Below, in pieces: positions 56,154 through 64,000 of a DNA stretch of 64,000 nucleotides; position 1 is the stretch's first letter; each line of letters begins with the position of its first letter. Source of the stretch: an uncultured Cohaesibacter sp. (lineage in GTDB: Bacteria > Pseudomonadota > Alphaproteobacteria > Rhizobiales > Cohaesibacteraceae); NCBI RefSeq assembly GCF_963678225.1, contig NZ_OY782764.1, positions 1,047,001 to 1,111,000 of the forward strand, read 5' to 3'. The translations under genes were made by a program, and so were the position numbers. The notes beneath the pieces were generated by a model that was given only the letters and a program-made list of their open reading frames with translations, had not been told where the DNA came from and ran no database searches.

Positions 56154-56402
56154 CAACAATGGGCCTCATGACGCAAAAACAATGAAGGAGTTATCGTCCC
56201 GGTGAAATTCCTGATAAGTCGTATATAAACGGAATTCCGGGCCTTGGGAGGCCTCTCACTGTCATTTGATTGCCGATCATGAGATCCTCACGGGGGTGTG
56301 ACTACAGAGCCCATTTTTGTGATCGATCGGTGGCTTTTGACCGTTAGAGCGGGTTGTTGCTGGTAACATGGTCAAGAATTGGCGATTTTTCTTTGCGGAC
56401 GA

Positions 56403-56431
56403 TTGACTCAAAGCCCTCATCTCCGTATAAG
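56403..56431 (+). promoter_or_regulatory. sigma-70-type promoter of rpmH-rnpA
   Basis: TTGACT (56403-56408), a 17-base spacer and TATAAG (56426-56431) form the best housekeeping promoter seen in the window. It gives an rpmH leader of about 108 nt. Confidence 0.75.
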
Positions 56432-56458
56432 CCAGACCAAGTGTATCAGGATAGCGGA

Positions 56459-56486
56459 AAGCGTCTCTCTGGAGGCGCTTCTTTTT
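56459..56486 (+). terminator. terminator-like hairpin in the rpmH leader
   Basis: AAGCGTCTC, loop TCTG, GAGGCGCTT (one G-U pair), then CTTTTT, lies between the promoter and the rpmH ATG. Its form is that of a rho-independent terminator, so it may attenuate the ribosomal-protein operon. Confidence 0.6.
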
Positions 56487-56517
56487 ACCGCTCTGGTAGG
56501 ATTTGAGAAAATCAAAT

Positions 56518-56545
56518 AAGGGGCCGCGAAAGCGGTATAAAGCCC
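56518..56545 (+). promoter_or_regulatory. looped-out ribosome binding site of rpmH
   Basis: AAGGGG (56518-56523) is 22 bases from the ATG, too far for normal use, but the intervening CCGC-GAAA-GCGG (56524-56535, a GNRA hairpin) would bring it to about 10 bases. No other Shine-Dalgarno is visible. Confidence 0.45.
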
Positions 56546-56680
56546 ATGAAACGGACTTATCAGCCAAGCCGACTGGTGCGCAAGCGCCGCCACGGCTTCC
56601 GGGCTCGTATGGCAACCAAGAATGGCCGTCAGGTCTTGGCTCGCCGCCGGGCAAAAGGACGCAAGCGTCTTTCCGCTTAA
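56546..56680 (+). CDS. rpmH: 50S ribosomal protein L34
   Basis: The 44-residue basic protein reads [21 protein letters not shown], then [21 protein letters not shown], which is L34 end to end. rpmH-rnpA-yidC is the universal bacterial order. Both flanking signals fit: a strong promoter upstream and rnpA about 135 bp downstream. Confidence 0.98.
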   Translation: MKRTYQPSRLVRKRRHGFRARMATKNGRQVLARRRAKGRKRLSA

Positions 56681-56815
56681 GGCAATTTGCATTAACCGCC
56701 AGAATTTAAGCGCTTGAGCTTCAAATCTGGCGGTTTTGCATGTCCGGGACAATCATTTGCGATGAATCAATCTTTCGCCAGTGACTGGCCCTCGGAGCGC
56801 TTCAGGGAGGCATTC

Positions 56816-57259
56816 ATGCTTCGATTGAAAAAGCGCAGCGAATTCTTAGCCGCGGCCAAGGGAGTGCGTCTCTCACGTCGCGGTTTTGTGCTTCAGGCCA
56901 TAAGACGATCGCCAGAAGACAAGGATCCGGCTCGTGTCGGCTTCACGGTGACCAAGAAAGTCGGCAATGCCGTGATTCGCAACAGGGTGAAACGCCGGTT
57001 GCGCGAAGTGGCGAGGCTTCTGGGGCCAGAGCATCTTCAACCCGGTTGGGACTATGTGCTCATCGGGCGATATGGCGCGTTGCATTTGCCTTTCGATTCT
57101 CTCTGCGCAGATTTCAAGGGATGTGTACGTGATCTTGCCGCTGGCAAGACGGATGCAAAACGGCGTGCACCGGGTCGCTCCGGACACAGGAAGGCACCAG
57201 CGGGGAGCTCGCATTTGTCGGGCAGGCCCGATGGCAGGAATTCGCAAAGCAGTAGCTGA
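56816..57259 (+). CDS. rnpA: ribonuclease P protein component
   Basis: RnpA assists the catalytic RNA in tRNA 5' maturation. The 147-residue protein has RLKKRSEFLAAAKGVRLSRRGF at the N-terminus and the RNA-binding RNRVKRRLREVAR near residues 59-71. The C-terminal 35 residues are a basic, low-complexity extension (RRAPGRSGHRKAPAGSSH...). The start at 56816 has GGGAGG five bases upstream. yidC follows after 229 bp; yidD, often between them, is not seen. Confidence 0.95.
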   Translation: MLRLKKRSEFLAAAKGVRLSRRGFVLQAIRRSPEDKDPARVGFTVTKKVGNAVIRNRVKRRLREVARLLGPEHLQPGWDYVLIGRYGALHLPFDSLCADFKGCVRDLAAGKTDAKRRAPGRSGHRKAPAGSSHLSGRPDGRNSQSSS

Positions 57260-57488
57260 TCGGGAACCCCAGCTGGAGGTTTCAGGCATCAGCGATCAGA
57301 CGAGCGGAGTGGTTTGCCCCGATTTTGGCCAGCTTGAAGGCTAGGTTGAGGCGCTCCAAATGAAACGAAACACTTGACTTGGCGGCATCAAGCGGCCAAT
57401 TGGGTGTGTATCAAGTCGGATCTGTCAGGTCACAACCGTCCGGGTCAGAGTACAAGTCCGACAGTCAATTATGGGATGAAGAAAGTCG

Positions 57489-59291
57489 ATGGACAATAAT
57501 CGCAATCTCTTCCTTGCCATCGCCCTGTCTTTCATTGTCTTGCTGGGATGGCAGTATTTTGTCGCCGGACCGCGCATGGAAGCAGAACAGGCGCGGCAGG
57601 AACAACTTGCAGCCCAACAGGCAGCGGAAACTAAAACCACCACAGAGCATGCAGATACGGCACCCACCCCAGGAGCCGCAAATGCTCCGGCAACAACGGC
57701 CGGTGCCGTTCCGCTGAGCCCGCAAAATGCCCTGTCCCAGTCGGCACGTATTGAAATTGATACGCCAAAGCTGACCGGCTCGCTGAACCTGACCGGTGCC
57801 CGTATCGATGATTTGCATCTGAGTGAATATCGCGAGACGCTGGACGAAAACAGCCCGACCATTACGCTTCTGTCTCCTTCCGGGTCTCAGAAGCCCTATT
57901 ATGCTGAATTCGGTTGGGTTTCAGGCTCTGGTGACATCGCCCTGCCAAACGCCAACACCGTCTGGACCGCACCTGAAAATGCCAAACTGACCCTCGATCA
58001 GCCTCTGGTGCTGACCTGGGACAACGGCGCAGGCCTTACCTTCGTGCGCACCATCTCTGTGGATAACGACTATCTGTTTACCATCGACCAGAAAGTTGAA
58101 AACAACACAGATGCAGCTGTTGCGCTCTATCCTTACGGCTTGATCTCCCGTCACGGCACGATCAAGACCACCGGTATTTACATTCTGCATGAAGGTTTGA
58201 TCGGTGTGGCTGGTGACGCTGGTCTGCAGGAAGTCGATTACAAGGATCTGGCCGAAGACAAACTCATGCAGCCGGACAAATCCTCTGAAGGTTGGGTCGG
58301 CATCACGGACAAATATTGGGCAACGGCCGTTATTCCGCCACAGGGCGAGAGCTTCCAGCCGAGCTTCCGTTATAACGAGATTGCCGGTAAACCTGCTTAC
58401 CAGTCAGACTATCTGGGCGACGTGGTTAGCGTGGCTGCTGGGTCCAGCATCGATTACAAGACGGCCCTGTTCGCCGGTGCCAAGGAAGTGGCGACGCTTG
58501 GCGCAGTGGAAAGCAAGACCAATGCGCTCAACTTCGATTTGATGATCGACTGGGGCTGGTTCTACTTCCTCACCAAGCCGATGTTCTGGGCCATTGACCA
58601 TCTCTATGGGCTGGTCGGCAACTTCGGTATCGCCATCCTTCTGATCACCGTCATCGTCAAGGCGATCTTCTTCCCGCTGGCCAGCAAGTCTTATGCGTCC
58701 ATGGCCAAGATGAAGCTGCTGCAGCCGAAGATGGAAGAGGTCAAGAAGAATTTCGGTGATGACAAGCAGGCCCAGCAACAGGCCATCATGAAGCTCTATC
58801 AGGAAGAGAAGGTCAATCCGCTGGCGGGCTGTTTGCCGATCGCCATCCAGATTCCGGTCTTCTTCTCCCTCTATAAGGTGCTCTATACCACCATCGAAAT
58901 GCGCCATGCGCCATTCTTTGGCTGGATTCAGGACCTTTCGGGCCCTGATCCGACCAACCTGTTCACCCTGTTCGGTCTTGTGCCTTGGGACACTCCGGCC
59001 TTCTTGGCCATCGGTATCTGGCCGATCATCATGGGTATTACCATGTTCGTTCAGATGAAACTGAACCCGACGCCTCCGGATCCGACCCAGAAGATGATCT
59101 TCACATGGATGCCAATCATGTTCACCTTCATGCTGGCCCGCATGCCAGCCGGTCTGGTGATCTACTGGGCGTGGAACAACTCTTTGTCCATCATCCAGCA
59201 GGCGACCATCATGAAGAAACATGGTACCAAGATCGAGATCTGGCAGAATATCAAGGACACTTTCAAGCGCTCGAAACCGAGCAGCGAATAG
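57489..59291 (+). CDS. yidC: membrane protein insertase YidC
   Basis: YidC inserts and folds inner-membrane proteins. The 600-residue protein has an N-terminal helix (LFLAIALSFIVLLGWQYFV), a large periplasmic domain (about residues 75-350) and the conserved C-terminal core with five helices, including YGLVGNFGIAILLITVIVKAIFFPL and NPLAGCLPIAIQIPVFFSLYKVLY. It is the longer, proteobacterial form. A hairpin terminator follows the stop. Confidence 0.97.
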   Translation: MDNNRNLFLAIALSFIVLLGWQYFVAGPRMEAEQARQEQLAAQQAAETKTTTEHADTAPTPGAANAPATTAGAVPLSPQNALSQSARIEIDTPKLTGSLNLTGARIDDLHLSEYRETLDENSPTITLLSPSGSQKPYYAEFGWVSGSGDIALPNANTVWTAPENAKLTLDQPLVLTWDNGAGLTFVRTISVDNDYLFTIDQKVENNTDAAVALYPYGLISRHGTIKTTGIYILHEGLIGVAGDAGLQEVDYKDLAEDKLMQPDKSSEGWVGITDKYWATAVIPPQGESFQPSFRYNEIAGKPAYQSDYLGDVVSVAAGSSIDYKTALFAGAKEVATLGAVESKTNALNFDLMIDWGWFYFLTKPMFWAIDHLYGLVGNFGIAILLITVIVKAIFFPLASKSYASMAKMKLLQPKMEEVKKNFGDDKQAQQQAIMKLYQEEKVNPLAGCLPIAIQIPVFFSLYKVLYTTIEMRHAPFFGWIQDLSGPDPTNLFTLFGLVPWDTPAFLAIGIWPIIMGITMFVQMKLNPTPPDPTQKMIFTWMPIMFTFMLARMPAGLVIYWAWNNSLSIIQQATIMKKHGTKIEIWQNIKDTFKRSKPSSE

Positions 59292-59623
59292 AGGCCTTGC
59301 AAAATCAAGAGACAATGGGGCGGCTTTTTAGCCGCCCTTTTTGTTGCAGGAAAACAACGCGCACGCGGAGTGCGTGGTGCAAATACCTGATTTGGATGGA
59401 TCAGAATGCAATTTCTGATAAATTGACCCCATCCTGCAACGATGCAAATTCGAGTGAACCGGTTCGATGAACAACTGACAGCAGCCAATCCCTATAGGCA
59501 TCACGCATAAGCGTGGGCATGGCGTGCAAAGCGCCAGCAAGGGGCAATCGTGCGCCCGACACGATCTGTGCTGCATTTCCCGCCGTCACCGAAAATTTTC
59601 TGCTGCATCGAAAGGGTCTTCCC
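59292..59623. other. spacer between yidC and the acetyltransferase gene
   Basis: Apart from the yidC terminator at its left end I see no gene or clear promoter in these 332 bp. Confidence 0.4.
59318..59342 (+). terminator. terminator after yidC
   Basis: GGGCGGC, loop TTTTTA, GCCGCCC, followed by five Ts, 26 bp after the yidC stop. Confidence 0.9.
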
Positions 59624-60304
59624 ATGCAAGACAATCAAGCCATCAATCCCGATCCGAACTATCCCTATCCCGTCGCCGCTTTCAAGCGCTTCGCCTTTCT
59701 CAAGCCACTGATCACAAATCCGATGATCGAAGTGGGTGACTTCAGCTATTATGATGATCCTGAAGGGCCCGAGAAATTTGAACAGAAGAATGTCCTTTAT
59801 CATTATGATTTTCTCGGAGATCGTCTGATCATCGGCAATTTCTGCGCTTTGGCGACCGGCGTGACCTTCATCATGAACGGGGCCAACCACGACATGACCG
59901 GCCTTTCAACCTACCCCTTCGGCGTCATGGGGCATGGATGGGGCGAAGGCTTTGATATTGAAACATTCAAGGCCCAGTCTCGTGGCGATACTGTCGTCGG
60001 CCATGATGTATGGATCGGACGCAAGGCCACCATCATGCCCGGCGTTACCGTCGGGTCCGGGGCCATCATCGGGTCAGGCGCTCTGGTGGCCAGCGATGTG
60101 CCCCCCTACGCAATCGTCGGCGGCAATCCGGCCAGACCCATCCGCATGCGTTTTGAAGAGGCGACCATAAAGCGGCTTCTGGCCATTGCCTGGTGGAACT
60201 GGCCCGTTGAGATGATCAATCGTCACAGGCTCCTCATTCAGGGCGCAGATATCGACGCGTTGGAAGCAGCTTCCAAGGCATTTTCTGGCACCCTAGACAC
60301 ATAG
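59624..60304 (+). CDS. Vat/CatB-type hexapeptide O-acetyltransferase
   Basis: The 226-residue protein is a left-handed beta-helix acetyltransferase. It has [23 protein letters not shown] with the catalytic-type histidine near residue 89, and the hexapeptide repeats [54 protein letters not shown]. The family includes streptogramin (Vat) and chloramphenicol (CatB) acetyltransferases, but chromosomal members have unknown natural substrates. It interrupts the usual yidC-engB adjacency. AAAGGG lies eight bases before the ATG. Confidence 0.88.
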   Translation: MQDNQAINPDPNYPYPVAAFKRFAFLKPLITNPMIEVGDFSYYDDPEGPEKFEQKNVLYHYDFLGDRLIIGNFCALATGVTFIMNGANHDMTGLSTYPFGVMGHGWGEGFDIETFKAQSRGDTVVGHDVWIGRKATIMPGVTVGSGAIIGSGALVASDVPPYAIVGGNPARPIRMRFEEATIKRLLAIAWWNWPVEMINRHRLLIQGADIDALEAASKAFSGTLDT

Positions 60305-60383
60305 GGGCCTCGCTTTCACGCTTGTTTCTCTGTAAAAGGCAGGCTACCAAGGCCTGCCCTTTTCTAATCAGGAACGCTCAATC

Positions 60384-61100
60384 ATGACCGATCAAGATAA
60401 CACCGCCGAGACCAACCCCGCTGAAGACACCGAGAGCCTTGTTGCGCTCGTTGGTGACGATGAAGTGGATCCGGCGCTTGCCGAGCGGGCCAGACTGCTT
60501 TTCGCCCAAAGCTGGGATTTCATGTGGGGTACGAAATTCTTCCACCAGCTGCCGCCGATCGAAGGCGTCGAGATTGCTTTTGCCGGTCGCTCCAACGTGG
60601 GCAAATCCTCTTTGCTCAACGCCATCACCGGTCGCAAAGCCTTGGCGCGCACATCCAACACGCCGGGCCGCACCAAAGAACTCAACTTCTTTCGTCCGGA
60701 GAAAGATCCCACTCTGGTGATCTGTGACATGCCCGGCTATGGCTATGCCAAGGCCTCCAAGAAGGAAGTGGCAGCCTGGAACGAGCTTATTCTGGACTAT
60801 CTGCGCGGGCGCCCGAATTTGCGGCGCGTCTATGTCCTGATCGACAGCCGCCACGGCCTCAAGGCCAATGATACCGAGGTGATGGAAACCCTTGATAAGG
60901 CTGCGGTCAACTATCAGGTGGTGCTCACCAAGGTCGACAAGACCAAGCTCAAGGATCTCAGGAAGGTCATCGAAAAGGTACAGCTGGGCCTCAAGAAACG
61001 TCCGGCAGCACATCCGGAGATTCTGCTGACTTCCTCTGAAAAGAAGATTGGCATCAAGCGTTTGCGTACTGAAATGCTGCTTTTGTCCGATGGGATGTAA
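60384..61100 (+). CDS. engB: ribosome biogenesis GTP-binding protein EngB (YsxC/YihA)
   Basis: EngB is a GTPase that assists 50S assembly. The 238-residue protein has G1 [14 protein letters not shown] (about residues 74-87), the G2 region [12 protein letters not shown]3 [10 protein letters not shown] and G4 TKVDK. The N-terminal 25 residues form an acidic extension. It follows yidC in many bacteria, here separated by the acetyltransferase, and leads to argB. Confidence 0.96.
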   Translation: MTDQDNTAETNPAEDTESLVALVGDDEVDPALAERARLLFAQSWDFMWGTKFFHQLPPIEGVEIAFAGRSNVGKSSLLNAITGRKALARTSNTPGRTKELNFFRPEKDPTLVICDMPGYGYAKASKKEVAAWNELILDYLRGRPNLRRVYVLIDSRHGLKANDTEVMETLDKAAVNYQVVLTKVDKTKLKDLRKVIEKVQLGLKKRPAAHPEILLTSSEKKIGIKRLRTEMLLLSDGM

Positions 61101-61229
61101 AAGGAGAAGCCGCACATTGTTTCAAAAATTGTGACAAAAGCGGCATAACCCTCCGGATTTCTTGCGTATCCAAACAATAGTCGTTATACAGCGTGGCAGT
61201 TACGTCACCCGCCGATACAGAGAAGCGCC

Positions 61230-62132
61230 ATGTCCGACACGTCCAATTCATCAAATAAGCCGGCCAATCGTGCCAAGACCATCTCCGAAGCGCTTCCTTT
61301 CATGCAGCGCTATGATGGCCAGACTGTTGTTGTCAAATATGGCGGCCATGCCATGGGTGACGCAGAATTGGGGCAGGCCTTTGCACGCGATATTGTTCTG
61401 CTCAAGCAGGCAGGCGTCAAACCGATTGTTGTGCATGGCGGTGGCCCGCAGATCAAATCAATGCTCGAACGTCTCGGCATCGAATCCGAATTTAAAGGCG
61501 GTTTGCGCGTGACAGATGCCCACACAGTGGAAGTGGTTGAAATGGTGCTGGCCGGCTCCATCAACAAATCCATTGTCAGCAATATCAATGCAGAAGGGGG
61601 CCGCGCCATCGGTTTGTGTGGCAAGGATGGCAACATGGTGCAGGCTGAAAAGCTGACCAGAACCATCCGCGACCCTGATAGCAAGATCGAGGAAATCGTT
61701 GATCTGGGCTTTGTGGGTGATCCAAAGAAAGTGGATCGTTCTGTGCTCGACATCGTAGCCAAGGACGCGCTTATTCCGGTGATCGCTCCTGTTGCGCCCG
61801 GTGCGGACGGAGCCACCTATAATATTAATGCCGATACCTTTGCCGGTGCTGTGGCTGGAGCGGTTGATTCAAAGCGCCTGCTTTTCTTGACGGATGTGCC
61901 CGGTGTTCTTGATAAGGACGGCAAGCTGATCAAGGCGCTCACCATCAAACAGGCTCATGATCTCATTGCCGACGGCACGATTTCCGGCGGCATGATTCCA
62001 AAAGTGGAAACGTGCATCGATGCTCTCAACAAAGGCGTCGAAGGCGTGGTCATCCTTGATGGCAAGGTGCCACATGCCGTGCTGCTCGAACTCTTCACGG
62101 AAGGTGGAGCGGGAACTTTGATCACCCATTGA
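61230..62132 (+). CDS. argB: acetylglutamate kinase
   Basis: ArgB phosphorylates N-acetylglutamate in arginine synthesis. The 300-residue protein has [36 protein letters not shown] near residues 68-81, and the C-terminal [29 protein letters not shown]. The arginine-sensitive N-terminal helix pattern ([14 protein letters not shown]) suggests feedback inhibition, by analogy with other long-form enzymes. A terminator follows. Confidence 0.96.
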   Translation: MSDTSNSSNKPANRAKTISEALPFMQRYDGQTVVVKYGGHAMGDAELGQAFARDIVLLKQAGVKPIVVHGGGPQIKSMLERLGIESEFKGGLRVTDAHTVEVVEMVLAGSINKSIVSNINAEGGRAIGLCGKDGNMVQAEKLTRTIRDPDSKIEEIVDLGFVGDPKKVDRSVLDIVAKDALIPVIAPVAPGADGATYNINADTFAGAVAGAVDSKRLLFLTDVPGVLDKDGKLIKALTIKQAHDLIADGTISGGMIPKVETCIDALNKGVEGVVILDGKVPHAVLLELFTEGGAGTLITH

Positions 62133-62500
62133 GATGTGGTGGCGACGCTCAAAGCTTGGTATATGAAGGGGGAGCCTCGGCTCCCCTTTTTGTTGTCAGA
62201 AGCACAAGGCGCGAGACTGCAAAGGCTTGCTCATGTATCTTGCAGGGATTTTTTAATGAGCGAGCGTCATTCATGCAATACATTCATAAGTCATTTCTGC
62301 CTGACGATGCTTATCTTACAGCCTGGGCGGTATTAAATAGAGGTCGACGGCCGATGAACAGGCCGTGAGACTAGAAATTCCAATCTGTAAGACCGTTATG
62401 ATCCTTGCCCGGCTGGATGTGATGCAGTCGCCGTAATCAATGGCTGGTACCGTCCGGCTCGCGGACAAATGGCAGGAATGACCCGAGAGGAAAGACAATC
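62133..62500. other. spacer between argB and the aldo/keto reductase gene
   Basis: Beyond the argB terminator I see no gene. The last 30 bp contain a GAGAGGAAAG-type ribosome site for the next gene. Confidence 0.45.
62169..62191 (+). terminator. terminator after argB
   Basis: GGGGAGC, loop CTCG, GCTCCCC, then TTTTT, begins 37 bp past the argB stop. Confidence 0.88.
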
Positions 62501-63364
62501 ATGATTTTGCAAGAAACCTATACCCTGTCGAACGATGTCAAGATCCCAAAACTCGCACTTGGCACATGGATGATTGAAGATGGTGACGTGGCTGAAGCAG
62601 TCAAAACCGCTGTCAAACTAGGCTATCGCCACATCGATACCGCGCAGGCCTATGCCAACGAACGTGGCGTTGGCGAAGGCATCCGCGAATGCGGTGTTGC
62701 TCGCGATGAGCTCTTTTTAACAACCAAACTGGATGCATCCCATAAGAACTATGCCGACGCAAAGGCTGCAATTGATGAGTCGCTGGAGACATTGGGTCTG
62801 GATTATATCGACCTGATGATCATTCACAGTCCGCAGCCTTGGGGTGATTTTGCCGGTGAAGACCGCTATTTCGAAGGCAATCTGGAAGCATGGCGTGCTC
62901 TGGAAGAAGCCTATGAAGCTGGCAAGATTCGCGCGATCGGCGTTTCCAACTTCGAGAAGGCCGATCTGGATAACCTGCTTGATAACGCCAAGATCAAGCC
63001 GATGATCAACCAGGTGCTGGCGCATGTGTCCAACACCCCGTTCGAGCTGATCGACTATACCCAGAGCAAGGGTATTCAGGTCGAGGCCTATTCACCTGTG
63101 GCGCATGGTAAGATTCTGGACAACGAAAAAATCGGCGAAATGGCCAAGAAATACGGCGTCAGCATTCCGCAGCTCTGCATTCGCTACTGCTTGGAACTTG
63201 GCCTTCTGCCTCTGCCGAAAACCGCAAATCCGGATCACATGAAGTCCAACGCTGACGTGAATTTCGAGATTTCCGCAGACGATATGGAAACCCTGAAAAA
63301 CATTGAGCGTATCAAGGACTATGGCGACGCCAGCATGTTCCCGGTCTTCGGCGGTAAAATGTAA
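62501..63364 (+). CDS. aldo/keto reductase family protein
   Basis: The 287-residue protein has the (alpha/beta)8 NADPH-dependent fold with catalytic residues of the tetrad: D in HIDTAQAY, Y in the same motif, K in FLTTKLD and H in MIIHSPQPW. It ends with LPLPKTANPDHMKSN. It resembles 2,5-diketo-gluconate reductases (DkgA/DkgB-type) and probably reduces small aldehydes. The substrate is unknown. Confidence 0.9.
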   Translation: MILQETYTLSNDVKIPKLALGTWMIEDGDVAEAVKTAVKLGYRHIDTAQAYANERGVGEGIRECGVARDELFLTTKLDASHKNYADAKAAIDESLETLGLDYIDLMIIHSPQPWGDFAGEDRYFEGNLEAWRALEEAYEAGKIRAIGVSNFEKADLDNLLDNAKIKPMINQVLAHVSNTPFELIDYTQSKGIQVEAYSPVAHGKILDNEKIGEMAKKYGVSIPQLCIRYCLELGLLPLPKTANPDHMKSNADVNFEISADDMETLKNIERIKDYGDASMFPVFGGKM

Positions 63365-63390
63365 GCCAACGGCTTTCTATCAGATCAAGG

Positions 63391-63417
63391 AAGGGGCGCT
63401 TGCGCCCCTTTATTTTT
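63391..63417. terminator. terminator between the aldo/keto reductase gene and mutM
   Basis: AAGGGGC, loop GCTTGC, GCCCCTT, then TATTTTT on the plus strand, lies 26 bp after the reductase stop and overlaps the last bases of mutM. Confidence 0.82.
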
Positions 63418-64000
63418 GGCAATTGGCGCAGAAGAAGGTGGAGCGTCCGCTCTGGGTGATCCGTTCGACTGTGCCACCGCAGCCTTCTTTGGTGCAGGCA
63501 TCGCCCTCCCGGTCATAGACCTTGAAACGATGCTGGAAATAGCCAAGGCTGCCGTCCGCGCGGGTATGATCACGCAAGGTGGAACCGCCCGCTGCGATGG
63601 CTTCGGCGATGGTGGCGCGGATCTCTTCGGTCAGTAATGCAAGCTTTGCCGAAGGCTTCCCTTTCTTGGACACGAGTGTGCCTGCCGCCCGTCTCGGGTC
63701 GAGGCCGGATCTGAACAGCGCTTCGCACACATAGATGTTGCCGAGGCCGGCAATGATATGCTGGTCGAGCAGAGCCGATTTTAACGGCGTCTTCTTGCCC
63801 ATAAATTTTTCTGCCAGATAATCAGCGCTCAGGGCATTGCCCACCGGCTCTACCCCCAACTTGGCAAAATAGGGATGTTCGGCCAGCGAAACGCGGGCGA
63901 TGAGATCGAAGAAACCAAAGCGGCGCGGGTCATTATAGAGGATCGATGCGCCAGAGGTGAGATGAAGCACCACATGATCATGCTGGGGGCGTTTGCCCCG
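63410..64000 (-). CDS. mutM: formamidopyrimidine-DNA glycosylase, C-terminal part (continues beyond window)
   Basis: MutM/Fpg removes 8-oxoguanine and formamidopyrimidines. Only the last 196 residues are in the window. The N-terminal catalytic proline and glutamate lie outside. Visible are [46 protein letters not shown] (the helix-two-turn-helix, DNA-intercalating region), [26 protein letters not shown] and the zinc finger C-X4-C-X16-C-X2-C. The gene is convergent with the aldo/keto reductase. Confidence 0.95.
   Translation of the reverse strand, partial: RGKRPQHDHVVLHLTSGASILYNDPRRFGFFDLIARVSLAEHPYFAKLGVEPVGNALSADYLAEKFMGKKTPLKSALLDQHIIAGLGNIYVCEALFRSGLDPRRAAGTLVSKKGKPSAKLALLTEEIRATIAEAIAAGGSTLRDHTRADGSLGYFQHRFKVYDREGDACTKEGCGGTVERITQSGRSTFFCANCQK

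Larger units (their letters stand above)
56154..56545. other. rpmH promoter and leader region
   Basis: This 392-bp stretch between the divergent TVP38-like gene and rpmH holds no gene. It contains a strong sigma-70-like promoter, a terminator-like hairpin in the leader and a second hairpin just before the rpmH start (listed separately). Confidence 0.6.

Noticed and set aside
1-64000. tRNA, rRNA, CRISPR array, insertion sequence or prophage
   Set aside because: No tRNA T-arm pattern, repeated spacer-repeat array, transposase, integrase or terminal inverted repeats were recognised. A short or degenerate element could still be missed by eye.

Overview
The window is ordinary, gene-dense bacterial chromosome of roughly 53-55% G+C. 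It most resembles an alphaproteobacterium of the Hyphomicrobiales (Rhizobiales). The evidence is gene order: maf-aroE-coaE-dnaQ, secB, fxsA, a Tim44-domain gene, mltA-smr-xre, hslVU, hisB-DUF2628-hisHAF-hisE, coaA, and later dnaKJ-pmtA-pyrF, hrcA-grpE beside rph-rdgB-hemW, and rsmI-yraN-gshB. A marine genus is possible because of the glucosylglycerate-type genes, but that is inference. I saw no tRNA, rRNA, insertion sequence, prophage or CRISPR array.

Positions 1-621 hold no convincing gene and look like a chromosomal replication origin. The stretch is AT-rich and has several DnaA-box-like 9-mers, five GANTC sites (the CcrM methylation motif) and three exact TTAA-N7-TTAA motifs, the full CtrA box. 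From there to 15.6 kb runs the conserved origin-proximal block: nucleotide sanitation (maf), shikimate and CoA synthesis (aroE, coaE, coaA), proofreading (dnaQ), export (secB), cell-wall turnover (mltA), the HslVU protease and most of histidine biosynthesis.

From 15.6 to 27.5 kb: a PfkB sugar/nucleoside kinase, an EI24 membrane protein, a small AT-richer MarR-membrane-protein pair with twin palindromic operators, nth, a shortened Ada-like protein, gpmA, dapB, pyrF with an acetyltransferase, a flavin reductase, a second acetyltransferase, a PmtA-like phospholipid methyltransferase and dnaJ. From 27.5 to 42 kb: dnaK behind a good heat-shock-type promoter, alkB, an operon for a glucosylglycerate-type solute plus a lipid kinase, divergent putR/putA, a LysR regulator, and grpE-hrcA with a second heat-shock-type promoter of identical spacing.

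From 42 to 64 kb: rph-rdgB-hemW, an LpoA-like lipoprotein divergent from rsmI-yraN, gshB, a short accessory stretch (di-heme peroxidase, methyltransferase, ogt), comM, arfB, a flavoprotein disulfide reductase next to a TVP38-family membrane protein, rpmH-rnpA-yidC, a Vat-type acetyltransferase, engB, argB, an aldo/keto reductase and the 3' part of mutM running off the window.

Two themes recur. One is stress and protein quality control: dnaKJ, grpE, hrcA and hslVU, with RpoH-type promoters at dnaK and grpE. The other is repair of alkylated or oxidised DNA: nth, the Ada-like protein, ogt, alkB, mutM, maf and rdgB. I found no clearly undescribed multi-gene system. The best leads are the origin with CtrA boxes, the twin MarR operators, the rpmH leader with a terminator-like hairpin, and the flavoprotein/TVP38 pair.
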